This document shows positions 33,402 through 40,449 of a DNA stretch of 64,000 nt, in pieces; within the stretch, counting starts at the first letter, position 1; each line of letters opens with the position of its first letter. The DNA is from Bacillus sp. SKDU12. Lineage in GTDB: Bacteria; Bacillota; Bacilli; Bacillales; Bacillaceae. The notes under the pieces were generated by a model that made no database searches, was not told the origin of the DNA, and worked only from the letters and a program-made list of their open reading frames with translations. Made by a program: the position numbers and the translations under genes. The stretch lies in the NCBI RefSeq assembly GCF_010093085.1, contig NZ_MSRC01000008.1, forward strand, positions 1-64,000, given 5' to 3'.

Positions 33402-33412
33402 AGCGTCTGTAA
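33382..33412. terminator. Perfect 15-bp inverted repeat
   Basis: TTACAGACGCTCTAA and TTAGAGCGTCTGTAA with a single base between them. It sits between the end of the phage-type fragment and the end of the DUF421 gene and probably terminates both, though T runs are weak. Confidence 0.65.
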
Positions 33413-33413
33413 A

Positions 33414-33986
33414 TTAATGAAGCTGTTTAGGGTTATGTTGAGTTTGTTTACTATTAATTTCTTCAAATATATTGTTTTGATTATTCTTTTGGTTTGTTGA
33501 TTGCATTGAATTAATTATTTTTTTGAAATCGCCAACAGTTAAAGGTTTTGCATCATCTTTTAGTTCGTATCCTAATTGTCCGTTGGGTTCTAAAGTAGCA
33601 TTCTTGACGTTGTTAATATTTGAAATTCCAAGAAGCCTTAGCCGCATTTCAAGTTGATCAACTGTTAGTCTCATTTTCCTTAGATTATCTACATTGAGTT
33701 GACCATCTTCTATGACTAATTTCGCTTTTCCAGTTAAAAACTTCTCTACCCAGTTCGCTTTTACTTGAAACCATTCCATTAAAACTAAGGCAGTGGTGAA
33801 AATAGCAGCAGCTACAATTGTTCTCCACAAACTTGTTTCTATAATTGGTTGGACTATAATTGTCCCGATTGAAATCATAACTACTGTTTGTGCCAATGTC
33901 ATTTGTGCAATTGATTTTCTTCCTGAAATCCTAAGGAGAATGATACCAGATATAATTAAGATTAATGCTTCCCAAGCAAAATTCAT
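33414..33986 (-). CDS. DUF421 (YetF-type) membrane protein
   Basis: A 190-residue protein with three N-terminal membrane helices ([49 protein letters not shown]). The conserved DUF421 cytoplasmic domain follows ([21 protein letters not shown]...[16 protein letters not shown]). A Gln/Asn-rich C-terminal tail ends it. AGGTGATGA precedes the ATG. B. subtilis has several paralogues (YetF, YdfS, YkjA, YrbG types). One relative in spores affects germination; this copy's role is unknown. AT content is higher than in the flanking core genes. Confidence 0.85.
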   Translation of the reverse strand: MNFAWEALILIISGIILLRISGRKSIAQMTLAQTVVMISIGTIIVQPIIETSLWRTIVAAAIFTTALVLMEWFQVKANWVEKFLTGKAKLVIEDGQLNVDNLRKMRLTVDQLEMRLRLLGISNINNVKNATLEPNGQLGYELKDDAKPLTVGDFKKIINSMQSTNQKNNQNNIFEEINSKQTQHNPKQLH

Positions 33987-34254
33987 TTCATCACCTAGTT
34001 TTCACTTTTTTTTGTGGTTTTCTTTAGTGCAAAAAGTATTATTTATTCATAAAAGAATAAATGACACGAACAGAACGTTTTTCAAGATTTAATAATTGTA
34101 GTGTAAAATGGGAGATAGGATCAGCAGGCGTATTATTCCTGTGTCTGCACCGATTTTATATAATGAGTAAAGCCTCCTGATGTTAAGCGAGAATCAACAT
34201 AGAGGGAGGCTTAATTTCAGTGAATTAGAGCCATATTGAGCAGCAGTATTCTGC
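33987..34254. other. Gap with a long imperfect hairpin
   Basis: No gene is seen. At about 34169-34215 AAGCCTCC...TGATGTT pairs with AACATAGAGGGAGGCTT, a stem of about 15 pairs without a clear T run. It may be a worn terminator. Confidence 0.45.
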
Positions 34255-34377
34255 TTACACATTAAAGTATTCCCTGCAAAATATGGTTTTATTCAAATTA
34301 CAACCGGCATGGTGTTGGGCAGTGTAAGCCATAAAATTGCTAAACGTGTGAAATGTCCTGTGCTGATTGTAAAGTAA
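34255..34377 (+). pseudogene. 3' remnant of a universal stress protein (UspA) gene
   Basis: The last 22 codons (34309-34377) read GMVLGSVSHKIAKRVKCPVL and end IVK-stop. This is the nearly invariant C-terminus of UspA proteins (G.V...I...APVLIVK). Nothing intact is visible upstream, so only the tail survives. Confidence 0.75.
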
Positions 34378-34601
34378 TTGTTGAACAAGTCGATTAAGAA
34401 TAAACCGGTTTTTTTTGCGGTTATTTTAGTAGACATGACACCAAATGCAAGTCATGATTAACTTTCAAAACCTTTTGTTGATTAATACGTAGAGGGCAAC
34501 AAAATAAGTATTAGAGGAACATACTAAATAATGCAGGTATGTTCTCTAATTTTTGCTTTCATCTCGAAAATTATTGGAGTAGGCTAACTCTTGTAATCCA
34601 C

Positions 34602-34799
34602 TTATATATGTTTTTTTACCAAAACAAATTGGATTAGGGGATAAGTTATATATGCAATACATAAAGCGGTAAATAATGTATAGTTCTTTCCGTTATTAAT
34701 GAAAAAGAAATCGATGATCCATAGTATAAATAAAGTGATAATAACGATGTTATAGCTCAGTTGAGTACTTTTTTTTAAGTATTTGTTTGCCCATTTCAT
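34602..34799 (-). CDS. Small membrane protein (third gene of an HTH-led operon)
   Basis: A 65-residue protein with two hydrophobic helices (YNIVIITLFILWIIDFFFI; YTLFTALCIAYITYPLIQFVL) between basic ends. Not recognised. It overlaps the preceding gene by 50 bases, so it is probably translationally coupled; its own ribosome site is weak. The pair of small membrane proteins led by an HTH gene suggests a membrane-acting unit. Confidence 0.65.
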   Translation of the reverse strand: MKWANKYLKKSTQLSYNIVIITLFILWIIDFFFINNGKNYTLFTALCIAYITYPLIQFVLVKKHI

Positions 34800-34989
34800 C
34801 TTTCTTTACTTCATTTCTCGTTCTCCATGTAAAAAATTGACCCCATGCTACTAGCAAGCTAATCAATAAAAACCATTCAGTAACGCCAAATGTAGCCCCA
34901 TCAATTTTAAAATAGCTCAGTAAAGTTCCCCCGAAGTATAAAGAAATAATGATTAGAAATAACAAACTAAACACTTCAATTTTTCTCAT
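34750..34989 (-). CDS. Small membrane protein (second gene of an HTH-led operon)
   Basis: A 79-residue protein with two membrane helices (VFSLLFLIIISLYFGGTLL; EWFLLISLLVAWGQFF) and a charged tail (TRNEVKKDEMGKQILKKK). Not recognised; the tail resembles the Lys/Glu-rich DEMGK...I ends of small proteins that follow Xre regulators in Firmicutes. The ATG at 34989 is 9 bases from AAGGGG and lies inside the HTH gene's last codons. Earlier ATGs at 34998 and 35013 are less well placed. Confidence 0.7.
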   Translation of the reverse strand: MRKIEVFSLLFLIIISLYFGGTLLSYFKIDGATFGVTEWFLLISLLVAWGQFFTWRTRNEVKKDEMGKQILKKKYSTEL

Positions 34990-35197
34990 TTTTGACATCC
35001 CCTTCTGATTCAAATAAAAATAGTTGATCTACTGTTACCCCTAAACAATAGGCCAATTGAAAAGCAAGAGATAAACTCGGATCATATTTGTTATTTTCAA
35101 TAGCGTTAATGGTTTGACGGGAAACGCCACACGCTTTGGCCAATTGCTCTTGGGAAAAACCTTTTTCTTTTCTTGCATGTTTAATAACGTTTTTCAT
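34976..35197 (-). CDS. Xre-family HTH regulator
   Basis: A 73-residue protein that is essentially one cro/CI helix-turn-helix: IKHARKEKGFSQEQLAKACG, VSRQTINAIENNKYDPSLSL, AFQLAYCLGVTVDQLFLFE. Short Xre proteins of this type lead operons with small membrane proteins and usually repress themselves. A perfect inverted repeat (35212-35229) lies between its promoter and start codon, fitting autoregulation. Confidence 0.85.
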   Translation of the reverse strand: MKNVIKHARKEKGFSQEQLAKACGVSRQTINAIENNKYDPSLSLAFQLAYCLGVTVDQLFLFESEGDVKNEKN

Positions 35198-35211
35198 AAG
35201 TGCTCCCTTTT

Positions 35212-35229
35212 TGTAAAAGATGTTTTACA
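35212..35229. promoter_or_regulatory. Likely operator of the Xre operon
   Basis: TGTAAAAGATGTTTTACA: 7-base arms TGTAAAA / TTTTACA around GATG. It lies just downstream of the -10 of the minus-strand promoter, where a repressor would block transcription. A further half-site TTTTACA is at about 35270-35276, above the -35. Confidence 0.7.
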
Positions 35230-35234
35230 TATTT

Positions 35235-35263
35235 ATCGTAAATGATTGGCTTTTTTGTGTCAA
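35235..35263 (-). promoter_or_regulatory. Promoter of the Xre operon
   Basis: Minus strand TTGACA (35258-35263, perfect -35), 17 bases, TACGAT (35235-35240). Confidence 0.75.
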
Positions 35264-35544
35264 ATATATTTTACATTTGTTTTTTAAAAGAAAGGATAGT
35301 ACCCTCATCTCTTTCGTTTTTAGTGTGAGGTGGCAGATTCTTAGATTATTAATTGAACAAGGTGCGATGTTAAATAGATTATTAAAGCTCAAGGTCTTTA
35401 ATACTGGAACTTTAATTCAAGTAATTAATTTTGTGTATAAAAAAAGACAACGATAATGTTGTCATTTACCTACAATGAATTAGATTAGTTAGTGTGTTCT
35501 GAATATACTGGAGTTTGTCATATTTGGCTATTCTAAGAAACTTG
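35264..35544. other. AT-rich gap between the Xre promoter and the yyaL fragment
   Basis: I see no gene; a 78-codon plus-strand frame here has no ribosome site and unnatural composition. A weak hairpin GACAACGATAATGTTGTC lies at about 35446-35463. Confidence 0.4.
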
Positions 35545-35718
35545 TCACCAATGACATGTCGAATAGCCGATACTGACCAAAACCGGCTTGTTTTCGCGTT
35601 TCGCTTTTTCGAAGGCTTCATCTCCCCAGGGGTGCCAGTCAACAGGGTTATGAGCATGTTGAAGTAAATATGGGGACTTCTCAGCGATTAATCTATTGGG
35701 TTTACTTTTGTTTGGCAT
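35545..35718 (-). pseudogene. Truncated second copy of the yyaL 5' end
   Basis: Encodes [20 protein letters not shown] and onward to SIGYSTCHW, then stops: 57 residues matching YyaL 1-57 with a few changes (D for N, D for E). The stop arises where the homology ends, just before the second Cys of the CxxC. It keeps an RBS and start codon. It is either the scar of an insertion or a fragment carried in with foreign DNA. Confidence 0.92.
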
Positions 35719-35733
35719 GGGATCACCTTCTTT
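35546..35733. repeat. Direct repeat copy 2 (5' end of yyaL)
   Basis: Partner of 32906-33093; homology begins at CACCAATGACATGTCG and ends at GATCACCTTCTTT on both sides. Confidence 0.93.
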
Positions 35734-35898
35734 TTAAATTACTATACTTAATTTAACATAAGTTTATTCTTGTGTAATTATGTATAAAATACTCACAAAG
35801 ATGATGTATAGGTAAAATGAAATGAGAGAAAGTGGAAAACATATATATTTTTATTATAGTGAATATTCGAAAAATATAAGGTGCAATTTTGTAGGACC

Positions 35899-36269
35899 TT
35901 TTTATTTTCCTTAGTATATCCGCCATTCTATTGTTAACAGCATGTCGTGGAAATAAATATGATGATGCGATTAATAATTTAATAAAACAGGAGAAGAAAA
36001 CTAGGAAAGAAACAAATATAGATTCGGATGAGTATAACAGGGAGAATTATATAGTTCGTGTATATAATAATAGGAAGTATATCCAATTGGCATTTTATAA
36101 GCGCGAGGATAATTATAAAAGGCTCACCGCATTTTCGTAATATGAGAAGCTGGGTGATTCATATGAAGAGCTGACTCATATGCCTGTGGACTGGAATCAA
36201 GATCGTCTGGGTTTGTATAAGAAAACGCCAGATTATGAAGAGGTTAAAGGCAAGGAAACGAAAACTTAG
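35899..36269 (+). pseudogene. Broken lipoprotein gene, cystatin-like fold type
   Basis: The frame LFIFLSISAILLLTACRGNKYDD is a lipoprotein signal with lipobox LTAC, but its start codon is gone (a TAG lies just upstream). The body reads AINNLIKQEKKTRKETN...NRKYIQLAFYKRED, stops at TAA (36138), and continues in the same frame as YEKLGDSYEELTHMP...DYEEVKGKETKT. The layout resembles the small cystatin-like lipoproteins such as YddJ of ICEBs1. That family link is by memory. Confidence 0.6.
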
Positions 36270-36399
36270 GAGTAGACTTAATGTCTACTCCTAATAAATT
36301 TTGTCAGGGAGCATGAGAAATATTGATTAAATGAGACTTGATAACGTTGTAACCAAGTTGTAAAATTCATATAGAAATCATTCTTTAAATCTTGAAGTA

Positions 36400-36660
36400 T
36401 CCAAGTCAAGGATATGATACGTGGGAATGAAGTGACCGAGGATAACTTGGATACGGTCTATTATTTGGATGATGTTTTGGTTTCCAGGAAATTGATCGGT
36501 TACGGTGGGGTCTTGAAAGAGATACACTAGGAACTCAATTTAACGGATCCCGAGGATAGAGATCTGATCAGGATTGAAAAAGATGGTGATGAGGTAGTAG
36601 GAGACATTTGAGGTCATGGCGCATTGCATGTTGGCATTAAGAATTATATAACAAATTAGA
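36400..36660 (+). pseudogene. Unidentified decayed coding segment
   Basis: Readable but interrupted pieces: VTEDNLDTVYYLDDVLVSRK then LIGYGGVLKEIH-stop; ELNLTDPEDRDLIRIEKDGDEVVGDI-stop; GHGALHVGIKNYITN-stop. The spacing and composition look like one former gene with point stops. I do not recognise the family. Confidence 0.4.
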
Positions 36661-36893
36661 AATGAATAGCGACTTATTCTAGAGATTTTTTAGTACAGCA
36701 GTACTTTCTATGAAAGCACTACTTACTTGCACCATCTATTTTATTGAAATATATAGGAATATAGTGAATTTTGAATAAAATGAGATTGTCAAGCGTCTCA
36801 TTTTTTAAAATCACCTTAATTTTAACAATTTAATATATACATAAAGTCTCCATTTATATATTATATTATTTGTACTACAATAATGTTATATAT
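36661..36893. other. AT-rich upstream region of the secreted-protein gene
   Basis: No gene is visible. AATGAGATTGTCAAGCGTCTCATTTTTT (about 36779-36806, quoted in part: TGAGAT...GTCTCATTTTTT) gives a short terminator-like stem. The rest is over 80% A+T, and several TATATT/TATAAT-like hexamers prevent a firm promoter call. Confidence 0.4.
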
Positions 36894-36905
36894 TTGGAGG
36901 TTTTT

Positions 36906-37376
36906 ATGAAAAAGAGTTTTATTTTAACAATGATAAGTACCTTATTCCTTACAACTATGTTTTTATGTCTTGGAACTAGTGAAGCTTCAGCTGCTACTAT
37001 GAAACAAGTACCGGGTTCTGCTGGTTGGAAATATCGGGTTGATGGACCACATGTTGATGGGGTCAATAATGATTGGCATGTACATGTTGAAAAAGGAAAG
37101 GTTAAAGGAGCTGAAAGAGTAACTGGAGGGAAAAGTCATAATAAGACTCTAGATTCAGCTGGCGTTCCTAAAACTGTACAAAAAAATGTAAAGAAGACTA
37201 GTGATTTTAAAAAAGCGTTAGAGAAACAGAAAAAATTAGATAAAGAACGAAAAGAAGTTTCTGAATTTAGTTGGACTGATATATTGTGGCACCCTTCATA
37301 TTTGGTAACATTAGCAGCTTTAGTAGGTGTAACAATAGGTCAATTACTAAAGAGTCCAAGTTTAGTATTTGGGTAA
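36906..37376 (+). CDS. Secreted protein with C-terminal hydrophobic segment, unknown function
   Basis: A 156-residue product. A Sec signal peptide (KKSFILTMISTLFLTTMFLCL...) ends at an AXA-like SEASAA site (about residue 31). The mature part opens MKQVPGSAGWKYRVDGPHVD and has a WHVHVEKGKVKG segment, then GKSHNKTLDSAGVPKTV, a Lys-rich helical stretch (FKKALEKQKKLDKERKEV), and a final hydrophobic helix (YLVTLAALVGVTIGQLL). TTGGAGG is 6 bases before the ATG. I do not recognise it as a named protein. The DGPH...HVHV...SH pattern recalls C-terminal domains of polymorphic toxins, which is inference. It is cotranscribed with the acidic gene at 37398. Confidence 0.8.
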   Translation: MKKSFILTMISTLFLTTMFLCLGTSEASAATMKQVPGSAGWKYRVDGPHVDGVNNDWHVHVEKGKVKGAERVTGGKSHNKTLDSAGVPKTVQKNVKKTSDFKKALEKQKKLDKERKEVSEFSWTDILWHPSYLVTLAALVGVTIGQLLKSPSLVFG

Positions 37377-37397
37377 TATCTCAGTAGGGGGGAAATT

Positions 37398-37835
37398 ATG
37401 CTATCACTTAATAGAGCTTTAAAATTACGTGATTTAGAAGTTTTTCGTGTGCTGAAAGATGGTAACATTTTATCTTACGTAATCATTGAAGATACTCGAA
37501 AGCCATTTACAGAAGAAGACAAAAAATTAGAACCATTATGTTATATGGAAGAAGAAGATATTAATGCAATTTTAAATGTTTTTAAGATTTCTATTGTTAA
37601 TGATGAAAAATTAAATGAAGATGATTCAATTTCTATAAGATCATACTTTTCCGAATTTGTTAATAATACAAATTTAACGAATTTTATTATTAAAGAATAT
37701 GTTCAAAAGGATTTATATGATTACGATGATGAAGATGGCATCATTTTCTTTAATAGAATTTTACGTGGTATAGGATCAGATTATGTTATTAAAGAATTTG
37801 ATGATATAAATTGGATTTATTTATCTCAAGATTGA
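37398..37835 (+). CDS. Acidic cytoplasmic protein paired with the secreted protein
   Basis: A 145-residue protein without signal or membrane segments and strongly acidic (about 31 Asp/Glu against 17 Lys/Arg), e.g. YVQKDLYDYDDEDGIIFFN. Not recognised. It begins 21 bases after the secreted protein's stop with AGGGGGGAA as ribosome site, so the two form an operon. Size, charge and position are those of an immunity protein for a basic partner, but nothing in the sequence proves this. Confidence 0.78.
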   Translation: MLSLNRALKLRDLEVFRVLKDGNILSYVIIEDTRKPFTEEDKKLEPLCYMEEEDINAILNVFKISIVNDEKLNEDDSISIRSYFSEFVNNTNLTNFIIKEYVQKDLYDYDDEDGIIFFNRILRGIGSDYVIKEFDDINWIYLSQD

Positions 37836-38251
37836 TTTCTTATTTAGATTTTGAAGGGGTACAGAAGATAATTTCTGTACTCCTTTTTAAGGCAAATGAA
37901 ATAGACTTCTAGTTTCTCTTTTTAAGCAATAACACGCTTGACGAAAATCGTATTTTAGCATCCATTATCCTGATAACAACACTGTTTAGAAATAAAACTA
38001 AAATTGTATAACCTATTAAATTGTTGAGTGGACTTTGTGTCTGCTCTTTTTTTATGCGCTGATTTCTTGTCAAGAAACAAAGGACTTACAATAACCGCGA
38101 TAAAGACGAAAAGAATAATTTCTTCAATAGACAATTCGTAATCTTTTTGGATCTTAACTTTGTCAAGAAATGTTCAATCTGAAATAATACAATTAATGTA
38201 AACTTTAAAAACTCTTTACGGAGTTGGGGAATTTGCTTGCAACAAGTTTTC
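37836..38251. other. Gap before the Rap remnant
   Basis: About 415 bases with no convincing gene. A weak hairpin (GGGTACAGAAGATAATTTCTGTACTCC, stem GTACAGAA / TTCTGTAC, 37858-37882) followed by TTTTT is a good terminator for the two-gene operon just upstream. The rest is AT-rich with scattered stops. Confidence 0.55.
37858..37888 (+). terminator. Terminator of the secreted/acidic gene pair
   Basis: GGGTACAGAA / TTCTGTACTCC stem with loop GATAAT and a following T run, 23 bases beyond the stop of the acidic gene. Confidence 0.75.
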
Positions 38252-38935
38252 TTGAACAAAGGTAAAATTCCATATGAAATTGTTACGAAAAAACTAAATG
38301 ACTGGTATACAGCTATAAAGAATAATCTTGATATGAGGCTGTTAGGTTAAAATGAAGTTGAGGAATTAATGGGGCGGATGGAGAAGAACCCAGATGTGAT
38401 CTTTATACCACCAGCTATTAGACTTCCGACACGAAATGAGAATTAGCTATCTTAAATCTAAAAATGAACAAGAATTAAAAAATGCTTATGAAGTACTCCA
38501 AGAACATCGAGGGCAGATTAAAGGGATGTTACTTCTTTTTTTTATGGGAATGTAATTGGTTTCTGCTATAAGCTCTTATAGAAGAGCTAACAGTCACTGA
38601 ATTATGTTGATGATGAAATCGAACAGGCGGAGTTCTATTATAAAATGGCTGAGATTTATTACTATATGAAGCAAACATATTTTTCATTGCATTACGTTAA
38701 GAGAGCTATGCGTATTTAAGGAAAGTATAAAAATTATGAAGATCGAATATTAAGGTGTAAATATATAACTGCCGGAAATTTGATTGATTCTTTAAATTAT
38801 AATGGAGCGTTAGAAATATTTAAAGAGACATTAGAAATATCGAGGAAGATAAGTAGACAGATTCACGTATATGCCTTCCATGTTGAATATGGGAATTGTT
38901 TATAGAGGGCTTATGAGTGTTTAATTGATGCCCTT
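38252..38935 (+). pseudogene. Decayed Rap-family aspartyl-phosphate phosphatase
   Basis: The fragments follow the order of a Rap protein. They are KIPYEIVTKKLNDWYTAIKN (N-terminal 3-helix bundle), HRGQIKGMLL, VDDEIEQAEFYYKMAEIYYY, MKQTYFSLHYVKRAM, ILRCKYITAGNLIDSL and NGALEIFKETLEISRKI (TPR repeats). At least four stops and several frameshifts interrupt them, so it is dead. No phr peptide gene is visible after it. Rap genes are often carried by mobile elements. Confidence 0.9.
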
Positions 38936-39139
38936 TTAACAGGAGATCTTTTTATCACAAGTAAGAAGAATTTACATCCGCCTATCAAAAGGCTCAGCGT
39001 GGATATAAATGAGAACATCGACAGCGGCGCAATCATAGATGAAATCAAACCAACGCTCATTTGCTCTTCACATGGTGAAGAAATTCTTTATAACGAAGAG
39101 TTGTATAAAAGCTATGTGTTAAAGTATAGGGACCAATAG
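38908..39139 (+). other. Open but unidentified frame after the Rap remnant
   Basis: A 76-codon frame free of stops reads AYECLIDALLTGDLFITSKK, PPIKRLSVDINENIDSGAII, DEIKPTLICSSHGEEILYNE, ending YVLKYRDQ-stop. It has no start codon with a ribosome site. It is probably the 3' end of another lost gene fused to the Rap debris; family unknown. Confidence 0.4.
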
Positions 39140-39215
39140 AAGTATTACAGAATAAGGAATTAAAACTTCGCTGGCATACAAGCAATCCTTCACTCATCGT
39201 TGATTCGTATACCAA

Positions 39216-39590
39216 TCAAGTGCTTACGGTCATACATTTGTGAACGATTAATCGGCTATCTTCCTTTGTCATCAGCACATGGGGGATACCGTCCAGCATA
39301 AATTCATCAGATGCTGTCTGGTAGCCGAGTTTTTCATAAAAGCCTGCCGCCTGTGTCTGGCCGTACAGTTTGAAGGCAGAAATACCTTGTTCTATCACTA
39401 TACGTTCTAACGTATCGACGATCACTTTGCCAAGTCCGAATTTGCGATAGGGCTTCAGAATGCAGATTATTTCAAGTTTTCCTGCTTGATCAACGATACG
39501 GACCCGGGCTGTGCGAGCAGATTCATTCTCGTAATAAACCTTTAGCTCGTTCAGAGATGTCTTTAGTGTGCCATCCCTGCATATAATGAT
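39216..39590 (-). pseudogene. N-terminally truncated GNAT acetyltransferase (YybD-like)
   Basis: An unbroken frame from about 39582 reads TLKTSLNELKVYYENESART, then ICILKPYRKFGLGKVIVDTL (the acetyl-CoA loop RKFGLG) and LYGQTQAAGFYEKLGYQTAS. This is a standard GNAT C-terminal two-thirds. The first strand and helices are missing and a TGA precedes any start codon. An internal GTG/ATG start near 39425 would give only 69 residues. In B. subtilis yybD is a candidate parent. Confidence 0.75.
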
Positions 39591-39620
39591 TCATTCAGCT
39601 AATAAAGGAAGGTGGCTGCA

Positions 39621-40403
39621 TTGAATCTGTATGACATCAGAATGGCTCCTTATTGGTTTTATGGAAGACTTGTTCAACATCCATACGTATTGCGGCCGGC
39701 TGCTTCCTCGCGCGCAATCATTGCATCAGCTCGAGGGGATGTAACGGGAGACGGCGTGATTGACGAAGTCTTTCTTACTGGCACCCAAATGACTGACAGC
39801 CCTTTATGGAGAAATATGACACTGATGATCCGAGATGGCAGAAGCCAACAGGAACAGCAAATTCAGCTTCAAAACAATATGGGGTACAATCCGTCTCTTT
39901 TTCTCGGGGATATGACAGGCAATAAGATTGATGATGTGGCGGTGGTGATAGATACCGGCGGAAGCGGAGCCATGATATATGCGTATGTTTTTGCTAATCT
40001 CAACCGGCGGTTCAGACAGATTTTTAATTCGGATATGTTTAATGCTGAATTGAAGTACAGTGTGAAGTATCAAAACCAATATAAAGCGAGCGTTATTAGT
40101 CATCAGCAAAACCAAATATATATCCTCGATCTTACTTACAAGGGAAGGGAATATTTGAATGAAATTTATACACAGCAGGGGGTTTTGAAGATGCCGATAG
40201 AAGGCTGGGTGAATCCCTTGTCTGGATTGTATCCGGTTGATTTTGACAGAAACGGCACATACGAACTGCTGGCGTATCAGCGGATAGCGGGGCGTTATAA
40301 CGCTGATACGCTTGGATATGTTCAAACCGTATTGGCCTGGAACGGTCGGAGTTTTGCTATTGACCGCCAGAATGTATCCATTTTTGGTAGTGACCTATCG
40401 TAA
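39621..40403 (+). CDS. yybI: YybI, inner spore coat protein with FG-GAP-like repeats
   Basis: A 260-residue protein with three integrin-like calcium-binding repeats: ARGDVTGDGVIDEVFLTG, GDMTGNKIDDVAVVIDTGG and PVDFDRNGTYELLAYQ. No signal peptide. YybI is reported as an inner coat protein in B. subtilis. I choose a TTG start (MNLYDIRMAP) because AGGAAGGTGG fits it; the GTG three codons earlier is too close to that site. It marks where the conserved order resumes after the accessory region. Confidence 0.82.
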   Translation: MNLYDIRMAPYWFYGRLVQHPYVLRPAASSRAIIASARGDVTGDGVIDEVFLTGTQMTDSPLWRNMTLMIRDGRSQQEQQIQLQNNMGYNPSLFLGDMTGNKIDDVAVVIDTGGSGAMIYAYVFANLNRRFRQIFNSDMFNAELKYSVKYQNQYKASVISHQQNQIYILDLTYKGREYLNEIYTQQGVLKMPIEGWVNPLSGLYPVDFDRNGTYELLAYQRIAGRYNADTLGYVQTVLAWNGRSFAIDRQNVSIFGSDLS

Positions 40404-40421
40404 GGATTTTTCTATCCAGAA

Positions 40422-40449
40422 AAAGAGTGCTTTTCAGCAAGCACTCTTT
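40422..40449. terminator. Bidirectional terminator between yybI and yybO
   Basis: AAAGAGTGCTT / AAGCACTCTTT; it overlaps the yybO stop codon. Confidence 0.85.

Noticed and set aside
35220-35456. 78-codon plus-strand frame
   Set aside because: It begins inside the Xre promoter region, has no ribosome site and no recognisable protein character.
35466-35657. 63-codon minus-strand frame
   Set aside because: It is a frame-shifted shadow of the yyaL fragment at 35545-35718.
33079-39600. CRISPR array or insertion sequence in the accessory region
   Set aside because: No regularly spaced repeats and no transposase fragments were found; the only repeat is the yyaL duplication.
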